Assembly: GCF_006965545.2 (NCBI RefSeq)
Contig: NZ_CP041372.2
Location: forward strand, 3,658,001 to 3,722,000
Source: Paenalkalicoccus suaedae
GTDB lineage: Bacteria > Bacillota > Bacilli > Bacillales > Salisediminibacteriaceae
DNA: 64,000 nucleotides
Reading direction: 5' to 3'
The notes under the pieces were generated by a model, which saw nothing but the letters and a program-made list of their open reading frames with translations, was not told the DNA's origin and did not search any database. The number at the start of each line of letters is the position of its first letter. The first letter of the stretch is position 1. Shown here one piece after another: positions 17,592-26,963 of this stretch. The position numbers and the translations under genes are program-made.

Positions 17592-18941
17592 ATGAAAAAT
17601 CAAGGCAGTGCTTGGAAGTTCCTTTTATTCTCCTTACTAGGTATCGGGCTATTCATGATGCCAATTACGGCTGGTGACGATATCACGATTCCGATCGCAT
17701 TTATCGCCGGTCTTGTTCAGGATGCAATCGCAGGAGCACTTCCAACTATTTTAGTTATCGTCATTATTATTAGTTTTCTAGGTACGCTTATCTATAAGGG
17801 ATTCCGTCCCGATTGGATGAATAACGAGCTCTACACACGACTATTTGACGTTAATGTATTCTGGTTTATCGTTCGTTTAGTAGCCGTTATATTAGCAGTC
17901 ATGACACTATTTCAAATCGGTCCAGAAGCTGTATGGTCCGGGGATACAGGCGGACTACTATTAGAAGGTTTATTACCAACTCTGTTTGTTATATTCTTCT
18001 TTGCAGCGCTCTTCCTACCGTTACTATTAAACTTTGGATTACTCGAATTTTTCGGTGGACTATTAACAAAGGTCATGCGTCCTCTTTTCACTTTACCAGG
18101 TCGATCTTCTGTTGATACATTGACTTCGTGGTTAGGTGACGGAACAGTCGGGGTTATTTTAACAAATCAGCAGTATGAGCAAGGCTATTACACAAAGCGT
18201 GAAGCTGCTGTAATTGGTACAACTTTCTCTGTTGTCTCTATTACATTTTCTTTAGTTATTATTAGTGAATTGGGTCTTAACGAATATTTTCTTCCGTTCT
18301 ATGGAACAGTCATTTTAGCAGGTGTTGTCTGTGCGCTTATCATGCCACGTATTCCACCTTTATCATTAAAGTCGGATGAATACATGAATGGACAAACTGG
18401 TCAATTAGATGAATCTGTTCCTGAAGAATATAAGGGGCAATCATTCGCAACTGTTCGCTACGGATTTGACCAAGCAAAAATTCGCGCAGATAAAAATACA
18501 AGTGTCTCAAGCTTCTTTAAAGACGGAGGTAAAAACGTTCTCGATATGTGGCTCGCGGTTGCACCAGTTGTTATGGCATTCGGTACAATTGGGGTTATCG
18601 TCGCTGAATTTACGCCAGTCTTTAACTGGATCGGGGCACCATTCGTTCCTATCCTGGAGTTCATGCAAGTACCGGAAGCGGCGGAGGCCGCACCGACTAT
18701 TTTAATCGGATTTACCGATATGTTCTTACCGGCTATTTTAGGGTCAGGGATTGAAAGTGAGATGACAAGGTTCATTATCGCCTGTCTCTCTGTTTCTCAG
18801 CTTATCTTCCTATCAGAGGTCGGTGGGGTACTACTCGGCTCTAAAATTCCTGTTCGTTTTATTGACTTAGTGATTATCTTCTTAGAACGTACGATTATTT
18901 CGTTACCAATCATCGTATTAATTGCACATTTGATTTTTTAA
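17592..18941 (+). CDS. YjiH family membrane protein (nucleoside-recognition/Gate domain)
   Basis: 449-aa polytopic protein (about 11-12 helices) with the FGGLLTKVMRPLFTLPGRSSVDTLTSWLGDG segment typical of YjiH/SpmA-SpmB Gate-domain proteins. Substrate is unknown; nucleosides are suggested only by the domain name. Several Gly-rich polar breaks inside helices (SSVDTLTSWLGDGTVGV, GIESEMTRFIIACLS) suggest a transport path. AGAGGTGA precedes the start. Single gene with its own promoter and terminator. The N-terminal extension upstream of 17592 lacks a ribosome site and is excluded. Confidence 0.82.
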   Translation: MKNQGSAWKFLLFSLLGIGLFMMPITAGDDITIPIAFIAGLVQDAIAGALPTILVIVIIISFLGTLIYKGFRPDWMNNELYTRLFDVNVFWFIVRLVAVILAVMTLFQIGPEAVWSGDTGGLLLEGLLPTLFVIFFFAALFLPLLLNFGLLEFFGGLLTKVMRPLFTLPGRSSVDTLTSWLGDGTVGVILTNQQYEQGYYTKREAAVIGTTFSVVSITFSLVIISELGLNEYFLPFYGTVILAGVVCALIMPRIPPLSLKSDEYMNGQTGQLDESVPEEYKGQSFATVRYGFDQAKIRADKNTSVSSFFKDGGKNVLDMWLAVAPVVMAFGTIGVIVAEFTPVFNWIGAPFVPILEFMQVPEAAEAAPTILIGFTDMFLPAILGSGIESEMTRFIIACLSVSQLIFLSEVGGVLLGSKIPVRFIDLVIIFLERTIISLPIIVLIAHLIF

Positions 18942-18949
18942 GTAAATGG

Positions 18950-18990
18950 ATACCCTCTAATTGACTACTCGGTCAGTTAGAGGGTATTTT
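18950..18990 (+). terminator. Terminator of the yjiH-like gene
   Basis: Stem ATACCCTCTAA / TTAGAGGGTAT with an internal TTGAC/GTCAG pairing and TTTT tail. Confidence 0.9.
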
Positions 18991-18994
18991 ATTT

Positions 18995-19125
18995 GCGGCT
19001 TTTGGGTTGCTGTTTGCACTTCCTCCTTCCCTTTGCACGTCCTCGGACTGCGTTTGCACTTCTTGCTACCCTGTTTGTTCCTCCTCGCACTCCGTTTGCG
19101 CCTCCTACCTACCTCTTTGTGCTTT
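18995..19125. repeat. Phased TTTGCACTTC array (7 units)
   Basis: TTTGC/TTTGT cores with their G at 18995, 19016, 19035, 19056, 19077, 19098 and 19119: steps 21, 19, 21, 21, 21, 21. Spacers are pyrimidine rich (CTTCCTCC, CTCCTACC). Between convergent genes yjiH and ridA, immediately after the yjiH terminator. Confidence 0.8.
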
Positions 19126-19151
19126 CTCCTACCTCCCTCTCCCAAAACATG

Positions 19152-19185
19152 AAAAAAAGAACCGCAGCTCTCCACCGCGATTCTT
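19152..19185 (-). terminator. Terminator of the coaA-ridA unit
   Basis: Stem AAGAATCGC / GCGGTTCTT on the minus strand, then TTTTTTT. Confidence 0.85.
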
Positions 19186-19199
19186 ACTTTTATCTTTAT

Positions 19200-19580
19200 T
19201 TACTTCTTCGCAATTACCTCTACTTCAACTAAAGCACCCTTCGGCATCTTCGCTACCTCAACAGCACTTCTAGCTGGGTATGGCTCGCTTAAGTATGAAG
19301 CATAAATCTCATTGACCTTAGCAAAGTCATTGATGTCCTGTAAAAAGATCAGCGTCTTCACGATGTTACTCATCTCTACCCCGCCAGCCCTCAACACGGC
19401 CTCGACGTTTTGCATAACACGATGAGCCTGTGCTTCTACTCCACCTTCTACCATTTCTCCCGTCGCAGGGTCTAAACCGATTTGACCGGAAGTATAAATG
19501 AATTCTCCAGTATCAATTGCCTGTGAATATGGACCGATTGCTCCTGGTGCTTCTGTTGTTTTAATTGGTTTTGTCGTCAT
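19200..19580 (-). CDS. ridA: RidA family enamine/imine deaminase
   Basis: 126-aa trimeric YjgF/YER057c/UK114 protein that hydrolyses reactive 2-aminoacrylate-type enamines made by PLP enzymes. Family features: GAIGPYSQAI at the N-terminus, SGQIGLDPATGEMV, and the catalytic Arg in YPARSAVEVAKMPKG with the C-terminal EVEVIA. Start supported by AGGAGG. It follows coaA by 12 bases and probably shares its transcript; the functional link is not obvious. Confidence 0.93.
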   Translation of the reverse strand: MTTKPIKTTEAPGAIGPYSQAIDTGEFIYTSGQIGLDPATGEMVEGGVEAQAHRVMQNVEAVLRAGGVEMSNIVKTLIFLQDINDFAKVNEIYASYLSEPYPARSAVEVAKMPKGALVEVEVIAKK

Positions 19581-19592
19581 CTCACATACCTC

Positions 19593-20534
19593 CTATATTT
19601 TGCGCATTAAAATCTCGCTGACAAAGTGATGATCTCCCTTGCGCAGAATTAAATCAGCGCGCTGTCTTGTTGGTAGTATATTATTACGAAGATTCGGCTG
19701 ATTGATTCGTTGCCAAATGTCCTTAGCGGTTGCATCCGCTTCTTCGTCCGTAAGCTCGGCGTACTTCCTAAAATAAGACTCCGGGTTACGGAAAGCCGTC
19801 TGTCGTAACGACTTAAAACGTTCCACGTACCAAGTAAAAATATCCTCTTCCGCAGCATCAACATAAATCGAAAAATCAAAGTAGTCAGAGACGTAAACAC
19901 CGCCCTGCTGCTTTGGAGGTTGCAACACATTAATCCCTTCGATAATAACAATATCAGGCTGCTCCACAACTTGTTTTTCGCCTGGAATAATATCGTAGGT
20001 TAAGTGAGAGTAAACAGGCGCTTCTACAACCGATTTGCCAGACTTAATCTCCGCTAACACACGTAAAAGCTCCTGAACGTTATAGCTCTCAGGGAACCCT
20101 TTTTTATTCATAATTCCGCGCTTCTCAAGCTCTGCATTCGGATATAAAAAGCCGTCTGTCGTCACTAAGTCAACGCGAGGATGACGATCCCAGCGAGACA
20201 TAAGCGTATGTAAAACACGGGCAAACGTACTTTTACCAACTGCAACGCTTCCCGCAATCCCAATAATATACGGGACCTTCTTCTCCTGCTTTTTTAAAAA
20301 GACATTTCGGCTACGATAAAGCTCCTGCGATGCGATAGCATGCAGGTGTAAAAGCCGTGTTAACGGCAAATATATATCAGCAATTTCATCTAAATTTAGT
20401 GCAACGTTAACTCCCTTTAAACGTTCGACTTCTTCTTGTGTAACCTCCATCGGATACGACTCTCGAAGCGCCGCCCACTCTTTGCGAGTAAACGATAAAA
20501 ACGGTGATACGTTATCGATAATTCCCATAGTCAT
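19593..20534 (-). CDS. coaA: Pantothenate kinase type I (CoaA)
   Basis: Phosphorylates pantothenate in the first committed step of coenzyme A synthesis. 313 aa (family about 310-320). Walker [13 protein letters not shown] at about residues 92-103, TTDGFLYPN (substrate Asp region), KGFPESYN, and VYSHLTYDI are all type I signatures. Two starts are possible: ATG at 20534 (GAGGG 7 bases upstream) or ATG at 20528 (AAGG 6 bases upstream). A promoter lies 60-90 bases upstream. Co-transcribed with ridA. Confidence 0.95.
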   Translation of the reverse strand: MTMGIIDNVSPFLSFTRKEWAALRESYPMEVTQEEVERLKGVNVALNLDEIADIYLPLTRLLHLHAIASQELYRSRNVFLKKQEKKVPYIIGIAGSVAVGKSTFARVLHTLMSRWDRHPRVDLVTTDGFLYPNAELEKRGIMNKKGFPESYNVQELLRVLAEIKSGKSVVEAPVYSHLTYDIIPGEKQVVEQPDIVIIEGINVLQPPKQQGGVYVSDYFDFSIYVDAAEEDIFTWYVERFKSLRQTAFRNPESYFRKYAELTDEEADATAKDIWQRINQPNLRNNILPTRQRADLILRKGDHHFVSEILMRKI

Positions 20535-20596
20535 CCTTCATCCCTCGTTCAAGCAATGATCGCAGAAAAGCTTTTGAGCCCTGCGTCCCTCCTGCA

Positions 20597-20624
20597 AGTT
20601 TACTCCTTCTACCAAAAAGGTCAA
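20597..20624 (-). promoter_or_regulatory. Sigma-A promoter of coaA
   Basis: On the minus strand TTGACC, 16-bp spacer, TAAACT, about 65 bases before the start codon. Confidence 0.5.
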
Positions 20625-20728
20625 TGGCGAATGTTTCCGCTTTCTCGATTATATCTTTCTAAACCCGAAATGGAAAGGAGAAGGATGTAAAGCAGGAAGG
20701 GAGCAGACACTCAACTGCTACTCTTTTA

Positions 20729-21583
20729 TTAGTTTTGCTCTAAGAGAGTGACCGATACTTTTACATCTAATGTGTGTTTACCACCACGATATACGCCTTG
20801 CAGTGGGCTAACATCCTGATAATCGCGTCCAATCCCCACTCGAATGTGCTGCTCTAACGCCTCTACGTTATTCGTTGGATCAAGTCCTGTCCAACCAATG
20901 CCAGGTACCATACACTCTACCCAAGCATGAGTAGCGGAATCCCCGACTAACGCGGAGTTCTCACCGACGTATAAATATCCACTCACATATCGAGATGGAA
21001 TACCTTTAGCTCGAAGCAAACCGAGCATCACGTGCGTTAAATCCTGACAAACGCCACGCTTTAAGTCAAACGCTTCAGTTGCCCTCGTATTCACTACCGT
21101 TGCATCTGGATCATACGTAAACTTTTCATACATATAATTCATAACCTTTAACATATATTCAACAGGATTTGACTCCTCGCCAATCTCTGCATTCGCCTCA
21201 TCCATTTGTTGTTTTGTTAAAAAAGTAGAGTCCGTATCATTCAAAAATGATAAATAGTGATTATGGAATAAGTCCGATTTAAAAATCTTATCCATTTCAT
21301 CTGAGAATTGAACCATACGAATAAATGGACTCTTTTGAATGCTCACAACAGAAGTAGACTTTACAATCAGCTCCTTATGAGGCTCTGCAATGAAAAAGCT
21401 TTCCACATTATTTCCCCATAAATCGCTAAATTCCTTTGTTAGCGATACTGGAGTAATCTCGGGTCTGTATGTGAGAAGTCTCTGACACTCATCTGTACGT
21501 GGCTTTAAGCGGATTTGATTTAAGCTTTGATCGACTGGTGCCTCATAGTTAAGTACGTTTAAATGCTCGATTTGGTATTTCAC
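20729..21583 (-). CDS. Transglutaminase-like cysteine protease-fold protein
   Basis: 284-aa cytoplasmic protein with a bacterial transglutaminase-like N-terminal beta-domain and a papain-like core. The catalytic triad is Cys in KRGVCQDLTHVMLGLLR, His in SATHAWVECMVPG and Asp in WTGLDPTNN. Third gene of an operon with the circularly permuted ATP-grasp and alpha-E genes, a conserved trio in many bacteria suggested to build and trim a peptide-like product; the product is unknown. The start codon is GTG at 21583 with AGAGAGGA about 10 bases upstream. Confidence 0.9.
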   Translation of the reverse strand: MKYQIEHLNVLNYEAPVDQSLNQIRLKPRTDECQRLLTYRPEITPVSLTKEFSDLWGNNVESFFIAEPHKELIVKSTSVVSIQKSPFIRMVQFSDEMDKIFKSDLFHNHYLSFLNDTDSTFLTKQQMDEANAEIGEESNPVEYMLKVMNYMYEKFTYDPDATVVNTRATEAFDLKRGVCQDLTHVMLGLLRAKGIPSRYVSGYLYVGENSALVGDSATHAWVECMVPGIGWTGLDPTNNVEALEQHIRVGIGRDYQDVSPLQGVYRGGKHTLDVKVSVTLLEQN

Positions 21584-21608
21584 AAAGCGTCATCCTCTCT
21601 ATGCTGCC

Positions 21609-22556
21609 TCAAATGAAGTAGTACGTTTTTGCAAATACATATCCAATCCGATTACAGCTGTTTTGGAAATTATCTAAAAACGGCACCATTTCATCAGAGG
21701 TCATCTCTTGAAATTTAATTTTTGTAAACTCACGCGTGACCTCATCTAGTGCATCAAATAGCTCTGCGGAATAATGGGAGACCTTGCCCCCTTCTATCTT
21801 CATAACCGCCTCTCGAATATGTTCTACACAATACTCGATCGACCTTGGGAACTGTTCGTAAGAAATTAAAAATGGCAATACCTGACTAGGATCCATTGTC
21901 GGCGGGAATCGCTTCAGATATGCATCATAACCATTTAAAAACTGCAGGGCACTCAACCAATAGTAATACTGCGCCTGCACTTCCTCCTGCGCTTCCTTTG
22001 TTTTTTCGCAGACGACATTTAGTACTCTCGCAGTCTTCTCACCCCGCTCCAGCCATTTTCCAATCTTAAGAAAACTATATGCCTCTTCTCGTAGCATAGA
22101 CGACTCGATCACGCCTTGCAACGTAAACGACAGGATCTTTATTTCTTTGAGAAAATTGTATGTTTTTCGTATGGACCAAGAGGCGGGATCACTTTCCATC
22201 ATTTGCAAGTAATGGCCATTGATTACTTCCCACATTTCTTCTGGAATAATATCGCGAACCGACCGTGCGTTATTACGTGCATATTCCATACAATTAATAA
22301 TAGAGTTTATATTGTTTCGGTCAAAAATAAGGAAGTGCGCAACAGTCTCTGCAATATAATCATCGTACGTTTCACGGTACTCCTCTACCGAAGAACAAAT
22401 GTCTAATACAGCCTCCCAATCACTATCAGCAACCGCACTTTGGTCAGATGATTCTAACGCATTAATAAGCCGCGCTTCTAACACTCTCGCATTGTTTTCT
22501 GCGCGCTCGATATTACGTGATAACCAAAATAAGCTCGATGCAACGCGACTAAGCAT
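21609..22556 (-). CDS. Alpha-E domain protein (DUF403)
   Basis: 315-aa all-helical protein; the N-terminus MLSRVASSLFWLSRNIERAE matches the alpha-E family consensus, where this helix is strongly conserved. Function is unknown, but it is almost always encoded beside the circularly permuted ATP-grasp gene. The start is set at 22556: AAGGGGG is 9 bases before it, while another ATG lies directly on the ribosome site with no spacer. It overlaps the upstream gene by 8 bases, indicating translational coupling. Confidence 0.9.
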   Translation of the reverse strand: MLSRVASSLFWLSRNIERAENNARVLEARLINALESSDQSAVADSDWEAVLDICSSVEEYRETYDDYIAETVAHFLIFDRNNINSIINCMEYARNNARSVRDIIPEEMWEVINGHYLQMMESDPASWSIRKTYNFLKEIKILSFTLQGVIESSMLREEAYSFLKIGKWLERGEKTARVLNVVCEKTKEAQEEVQAQYYYWLSALQFLNGYDAYLKRFPPTMDPSQVLPFLISYEQFPRSIEYCVEHIREAVMKIEGGKVSHYSAELFDALDEVTREFTKIKFQEMTSDEMVPFLDNFQNSCNRIGYVFAKTYYFI

Positions 22557-24009
22557 GTGCGTCATCCCCCTTTCGTAGCACCCACGTATCCTTTCCGCCG
22601 CCACCCTGAGATGAGTTGACGACAAGCGACCCTTCTTTTAATGCGACTCGCGATAAACCTCCTGGGAGTACATGAATATCCTCTCCCCCAATAGCAAACA
22701 CGCGTAAATCAACATGGCAAGGGTAAAATCGCTCATCCTGAAAGGCTGGTGCTCTCGAAAGCTGAATCGTTGGCTGGGCAATATATTGCTCCGGTGACTC
22801 GAGAATCTTTTGTCTAAATATCTCGATAAGCTCTGGTGTTGCTTGAGGTCCAATCAGCATGTCATATCCACCTGAAGCACCAACATTTTTAACTACGAGC
22901 TCGTCAAGTCTACTTAAAACGTCCTTTCGTACCTCTGGATCTGTTAAAAAGTAGGTTTCAACGTTTGGAATGAGTGGCTCTTCACCTAAATAATAGCGAA
23001 TCATATCTGGTACATACACATACATCGCTTTATCGTCAGCCACTCCATTTCCCACACCGTTACAGATTGCGACGTTCCCTGCCCGGTAAGCCCGCATAAG
23101 CCCTGGAACTCCTAGTTCCGAATCTGCATTGAATTCCTCTGGGTCCAAATAGTCATCATCAATACGACGATAAATAATATCAACGCGGTGCAAACCGCGA
23201 AGTGTTTTCATATAAACTTTATCGTCCTTTACCAATAAATCCTGCCCTTCTACAAGCTCAATCCCCATTTGCTGTGCTAAGAAAATATGATCATAGTATG
23301 CGGAGTTATACATCCCAGGTGTCAACAGGACCGCAACAGGGGCGTCCTTCGATTCTGAACCTTCTGGCACATGACTCAACAAAGCACAGTGTAAATGGGA
23401 AGCTTGATGCTCCAATGTCCTAATCTCATGCTCGAAGAAAAGCTCAGGAAACACTTTTCTCATGACAAAACGATTTTGAAAAACATAGGACATACCAGAT
23501 GGATTACGCAGGTTATCTTCTAATACCCTATACGTACCTTCATTATCACGAATTAAATCAATACCAGCTAAAAAAATGTGGTTATCGTGTGGAATTTTTA
23601 ACCCTGAAGCTTGCTTTTCATAATAATACTGGTTGTTTTCTACAAGCTCTTTTGGAATAACCCCATCCAATACAATCTTTTTCTCGTTATAAATATCCTC
23701 TAAAAATAAATTGAGTGCTTTAACCCGCTGTTTAATACCTGCCTCAATTCTTTCCCAGTCATCACTTGGAATAATAATTGGCACGAGATCAAACGGCATT
23801 GTACGCTCTGTTCCACCCTCTTCGTGGTATACGGTAAACGTAATTCCTTGTCGTAAAAAGCTCAGTTGGGCCGTCTCATGCTTTTCGTGCAACTCTTCCA
23901 GTGTAAAGTTCTCAAGTAACCGATGGAACGTTTCGTAGTGCCTTCTTGCCGAATTCTTACCTTGCATCATTTCATCATAGTATGTAGCTGGATCATAGTT
24001 CTTAAGCAT
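22549..24009 (-). CDS. Circularly permuted ATP-grasp type 2 protein
   Basis: 486-aa predicted ATP-dependent ligase (DUF404/DUF407). Signatures: DPATYYDEM at the N-terminus, NNQYYYEKQASGLKIP, the DLIRDNEGTYRVLEDNLRNPSGMSY ATP/metal region (Asp, Glu and Asn), IYRRIDDDYLDPEEF, and the C-terminal SSQGGGGKDTWVL. First gene of the three-gene ligase / alpha-E / transglutaminase operon. GGAGG lies 8 bases before the start. Such ligases are thought to make amide bonds on a peptide or small molecule; substrate unknown. Confidence 0.92.
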   Translation of the reverse strand: MLKNYDPATYYDEMMQGKNSARRHYETFHRLLENFTLEELHEKHETAQLSFLRQGITFTVYHEEGGTERTMPFDLVPIIIPSDDWERIEAGIKQRVKALNLFLEDIYNEKKIVLDGVIPKELVENNQYYYEKQASGLKIPHDNHIFLAGIDLIRDNEGTYRVLEDNLRNPSGMSYVFQNRFVMRKVFPELFFEHEIRTLEHQASHLHCALLSHVPEGSESKDAPVAVLLTPGMYNSAYYDHIFLAQQMGIELVEGQDLLVKDDKVYMKTLRGLHRVDIIYRRIDDDYLDPEEFNADSELGVPGLMRAYRAGNVAICNGVGNGVADDKAMYVYVPDMIRYYLGEEPLIPNVETYFLTDPEVRKDVLSRLDELVVKNVGASGGYDMLIGPQATPELIEIFRQKILESPEQYIAQPTIQLSRAPAFQDERFYPCHVDLRVFAIGGEDIHVLPGGLSRVALKEGSLVVNSSQGGGGKDTWVLRKGDDAHA

Positions 24010-24158
24010 GGATAGGCCTCCTTTGATTAAATAAGAATGAAAGAATATTCTAACAATTATTATACACCTATTTGTCGAAACTTCCCACTACCAGGAAGAA
24101 TAGTTCGTTACAGACTATCCAACACTATCCTTATCAAGATAATAAAGGAGTGTCTATC

Positions 24159-25667
24159 ATGACAAAGCTTCCACCAGAAACAAATTCCTATTGGAGATCC
24201 TCAACGGACCCAACCACGTTTGACCAATTATCGAACGATTGCCAATTTGATGTGGCTATTGTTGGCGGTGGTATTACAGGGATTACAGCAGCCTATCTTC
24301 TCCAAAAGGCAGGTAAGAAATGCGTCCTTTTAGAAGCAGATCGATTATTTGCTGGAACGACCGGATACACGACGGCCAAAATAACGGCTCAGCACGATGC
24401 CATTTACGATGAATTAATCGGTCACTTTGGGCCAGATAGCGCTCGCCTTTATTATGACCTACAAATGAACGCAAAATCCTTCATCGAAGACACAATCAAA
24501 TCAAATGAGCTAGAGTGTGGACTATCAAAGGAATCAGCTATTTTATACGCACGAACTAAAAAAGGATTAGAGACCCTACAAAAAGAGCAGGCAGCATATA
24601 AACGTCTGAATATACCTTTTACCGTCTCACAAACTCTACCCTTCAATGAACCTATTGAGCATGCGCTCATCATGCCTGATCAAGCACAGTTTCATCCGCT
24701 TCGTTATTTGAGCTTTCTCGCGGAAGAGTTTTTATCTGCCGGCGGGACAATCTTTGAACAAACTCCTATCGTTGAGTTTGTGGAGGAAACATACCCTGTG
24801 GTTGTAAGCGACAAAGGTCATAAAGTCATTGCTAACTTTGTTCTCTCTTGTACTCACTTCCCTTTTTACGACCGAGAGAACCTATATTTTACAAGAATGC
24901 ACGCAGAACGTTCTTATGTGCTAGCGGTAAAGGCCCCTTCTGTAGAAGGAATGTATTTAAGTGTGGATGAACCAAAGCGTTCCATCCGTTCTGTGACGAT
25001 TAACGGAGAATCGCATCTGCTAGTTAGTGGAGAGGGTCATAAAACTGGTCAAGGCTTACCTGAGATCGAGCATTATCTTGCGTTAGAGAACTATGCGAAG
25101 GACGTCTTTAAATCAGACATCATCTCTTATCGATGGTCCGCCCAAGACTTATACACAGTGGATAACCTCCCCTTCATCGGTGTATTAAGTCAGGTTTACC
25201 CCCACACTTTTCTTGCAACTGGCTTTAGAAAGTGGGGCATGACAAACGGAACGATGGCTGCTCATATGTTAAAAGACTATGTGCTGGGGTCTGAGACCGA
25301 TGAAATGGCGTTATTTGATCCAGAACGTTGGATTATTGATCCAAGCCTTAAGACGTTTCTTAAAGAGAATGCGAATGTAGCGTATAAATTTATTAAAGGG
25401 AAGCTCAGCTTTGCGACGAAACAGCAAGAGGAAGTCAAAAAAGGTGAAGGCGCGATCGTCTCCTGCGACGGGCGCAGAGCAGGCGCGTACCGAGATGAAG
25501 TTGGAAGACTCCATGTAGTGGATACGACTTGTACACATTTGGGCTGTGAGGTAGAGTGGAATAATGGAGATAATACATGGGACTGCCCATGCCACGGCTC
25601 ACGCTTTCACTATAACGGGAGCGTCATAGAAGGCCCAGCAAAGCAGCCACTAAAAAAGCTTAGATAA
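24159..25667 (+). CDS. FAD-dependent oxidoreductase with C-terminal Rieske domain (YhfW-like)
   Basis: 502-aa two-domain protein. The N-terminal DAO-type flavoprotein has the dinucleotide motif VAIVGGGITGITAAYLL (about 27-44) and GTTGYTTAKITAQHD; the C-terminal about 100 residues are a Rieske [2Fe-2S] domain with CTHLGC and CPCHGSRFH supplying two Cys and two His. The same fusion occurs as YhfW in B. subtilis; the substrate is not known. AAAGGAG supports the start at 24159, dropping 29 upstream codons without a ribosome site. The next gene follows after 30 bases without a terminator, so they may be co-transcribed. A Rieske-less relative lies at 54 kb. Confidence 0.9.
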   Translation: MTKLPPETNSYWRSSTDPTTFDQLSNDCQFDVAIVGGGITGITAAYLLQKAGKKCVLLEADRLFAGTTGYTTAKITAQHDAIYDELIGHFGPDSARLYYDLQMNAKSFIEDTIKSNELECGLSKESAILYARTKKGLETLQKEQAAYKRLNIPFTVSQTLPFNEPIEHALIMPDQAQFHPLRYLSFLAEEFLSAGGTIFEQTPIVEFVEETYPVVVSDKGHKVIANFVLSCTHFPFYDRENLYFTRMHAERSYVLAVKAPSVEGMYLSVDEPKRSIRSVTINGESHLLVSGEGHKTGQGLPEIEHYLALENYAKDVFKSDIISYRWSAQDLYTVDNLPFIGVLSQVYPHTFLATGFRKWGMTNGTMAAHMLKDYVLGSETDEMALFDPERWIIDPSLKTFLKENANVAYKFIKGKLSFATKQQEEVKKGEGAIVSCDGRRAGAYRDEVGRLHVVDTTCTHLGCEVEWNNGDNTWDCPCHGSRFHYNGSVIEGPAKQPLKKLR

Positions 25668-25697
25668 AAAGCCAACGCACGGAGAGGGGAAATAATA

Positions 25698-26870
25698 GTG
25701 AGAGAGACCATTACACAAACCATTGATGCACATAAGCATACATTTTATGAGACGAGTCAGTACATCGGAAATAATCCAGAGCTTGGAAACGAAGAATTCA
25801 AAGCGTGTGAAGCACTGACAACACTTCTACACAAACACGGATTTTCTGTGGAAACAGGAATGGTTGACGCGCCAACAGCATTTATCGCTACATATGAAAG
25901 CAACAAGCCTGGTGCAACAATCGGATTTATGTGTGAGTATGATGCACTCCCTGAAATCGGGCATGCGTGCGGACATAATTTAATTGGGACGCAAGGCGTC
26001 GCAGCAGCAATTGGACTTAAAGAGGTACTAGACGAGACAGGAGGCACGATCAAGGTTTTTGGGACGCCAGCTGAAGAAACAAAAGGAGCAAAAGTGACAA
26101 TGGCAGATGCCGGCTTATTCGATGAGTTAGACGTCGCATTGATGGCACATCCCTCTGCTGAATACGTGAAGAGTGGCTCCTCGCTTGCAATGGACGCCAT
26201 TCAATTCGCCTTTAGGGGCCGAACAGCACATGCAGCTGCAGCACCAGAAGAAGGCATCAACGCTTTAGATGCAGTGATCCAGACGTTTAATAGTATTAAT
26301 GCACTTCGTCAGCACGTTCGCTCGGATGTCCGTATTCACGGCATTATTAAAGAGGGCGGCCAAGCAGCAAACATTGTTCCTGACTATGCTGTAGCGCAAT
26401 TTTACGCACGCGCTAAAAGTCGTCAAACCGTTAATCCTGTTACAGAAAAGGTCATTGACTGCGCTCGTGCAGCAGCACTATCAACTGGCGCTAAACTAGA
26501 AGTCACAAACTACGAATATTCCTATGATGATATGAAAACAAACGAGCCTCTCTCTAACATTTTTACCGACCAGCTAGTATCACTCGGTATTCGTCCTGAC
26601 GAAATACTTGATCATGAAGGTGGCACAGGCTCTTTAGACATGGGGAATGTCAGTCAGCGTTGCCCGGCTATTCACCCTTACATTCGTATTTCTCACCGTC
26701 CGATCTCTGCTCACACCGTCGAATTTCGGGATGCAGCGTTAAGCTCACAAGGCTTTGAAGGTATGATGATCGGAGCGAAGGCATTAGCGCTAACAGGTTA
26801 TGAGGTGCTTACGGACACCCACAAGCTTCACCAGATCAAGTCAGAGTTCGTGCCATTCGTGCGTTCGTAA
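25698..26870 (+). CDS. M20 family metallopeptidase / amidohydrolase
   Basis: 390-aa zinc hydrolase of the M20D/PM20D2-like group, close in look to aminobenzoyl-glutamate and N-acyl amino acid hydrolases. Metal and catalytic motifs: CGHNLIGT (about 93-100), FGTPAEETKGAK with catalytic Glu pair, RGRTAHAAAAPEEGINALDA (dimerisation domain His) and the C-terminal AHTVEF. Start codon is GTG with GGAGAGG upstream. The exact amide substrate cannot be read from the sequence. Confidence 0.88.
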   Translation: MRETITQTIDAHKHTFYETSQYIGNNPELGNEEFKACEALTTLLHKHGFSVETGMVDAPTAFIATYESNKPGATIGFMCEYDALPEIGHACGHNLIGTQGVAAAIGLKEVLDETGGTIKVFGTPAEETKGAKVTMADAGLFDELDVALMAHPSAEYVKSGSSLAMDAIQFAFRGRTAHAAAAPEEGINALDAVIQTFNSINALRQHVRSDVRIHGIIKEGGQAANIVPDYAVAQFYARAKSRQTVNPVTEKVIDCARAAALSTGAKLEVTNYEYSYDDMKTNEPLSNIFTDQLVSLGIRPDEILDHEGGTGSLDMGNVSQRCPAIHPYIRISHRPISAHTVEFRDAALSSQGFEGMMIGAKALALTGYEVLTDTHKLHQIKSEFVPFVRS

Positions 26871-26963
26871 AGAATCTTTTCTCTTTTTTATGAAAATCTC
26901 ATTTCTTCTTTCCTACAAAAGCTATATAATGGAAAAAATGAATGCTTTAGGAGGACTGAGACT

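Noticed and set aside
18993-19273. Cys/Leu/Pro-rich ORFs overlapping the TTTGCACTTC array and ridA
   Set aside because: Shadow frames of a pyrimidine-rich repeat and of ridA's opposite strand.
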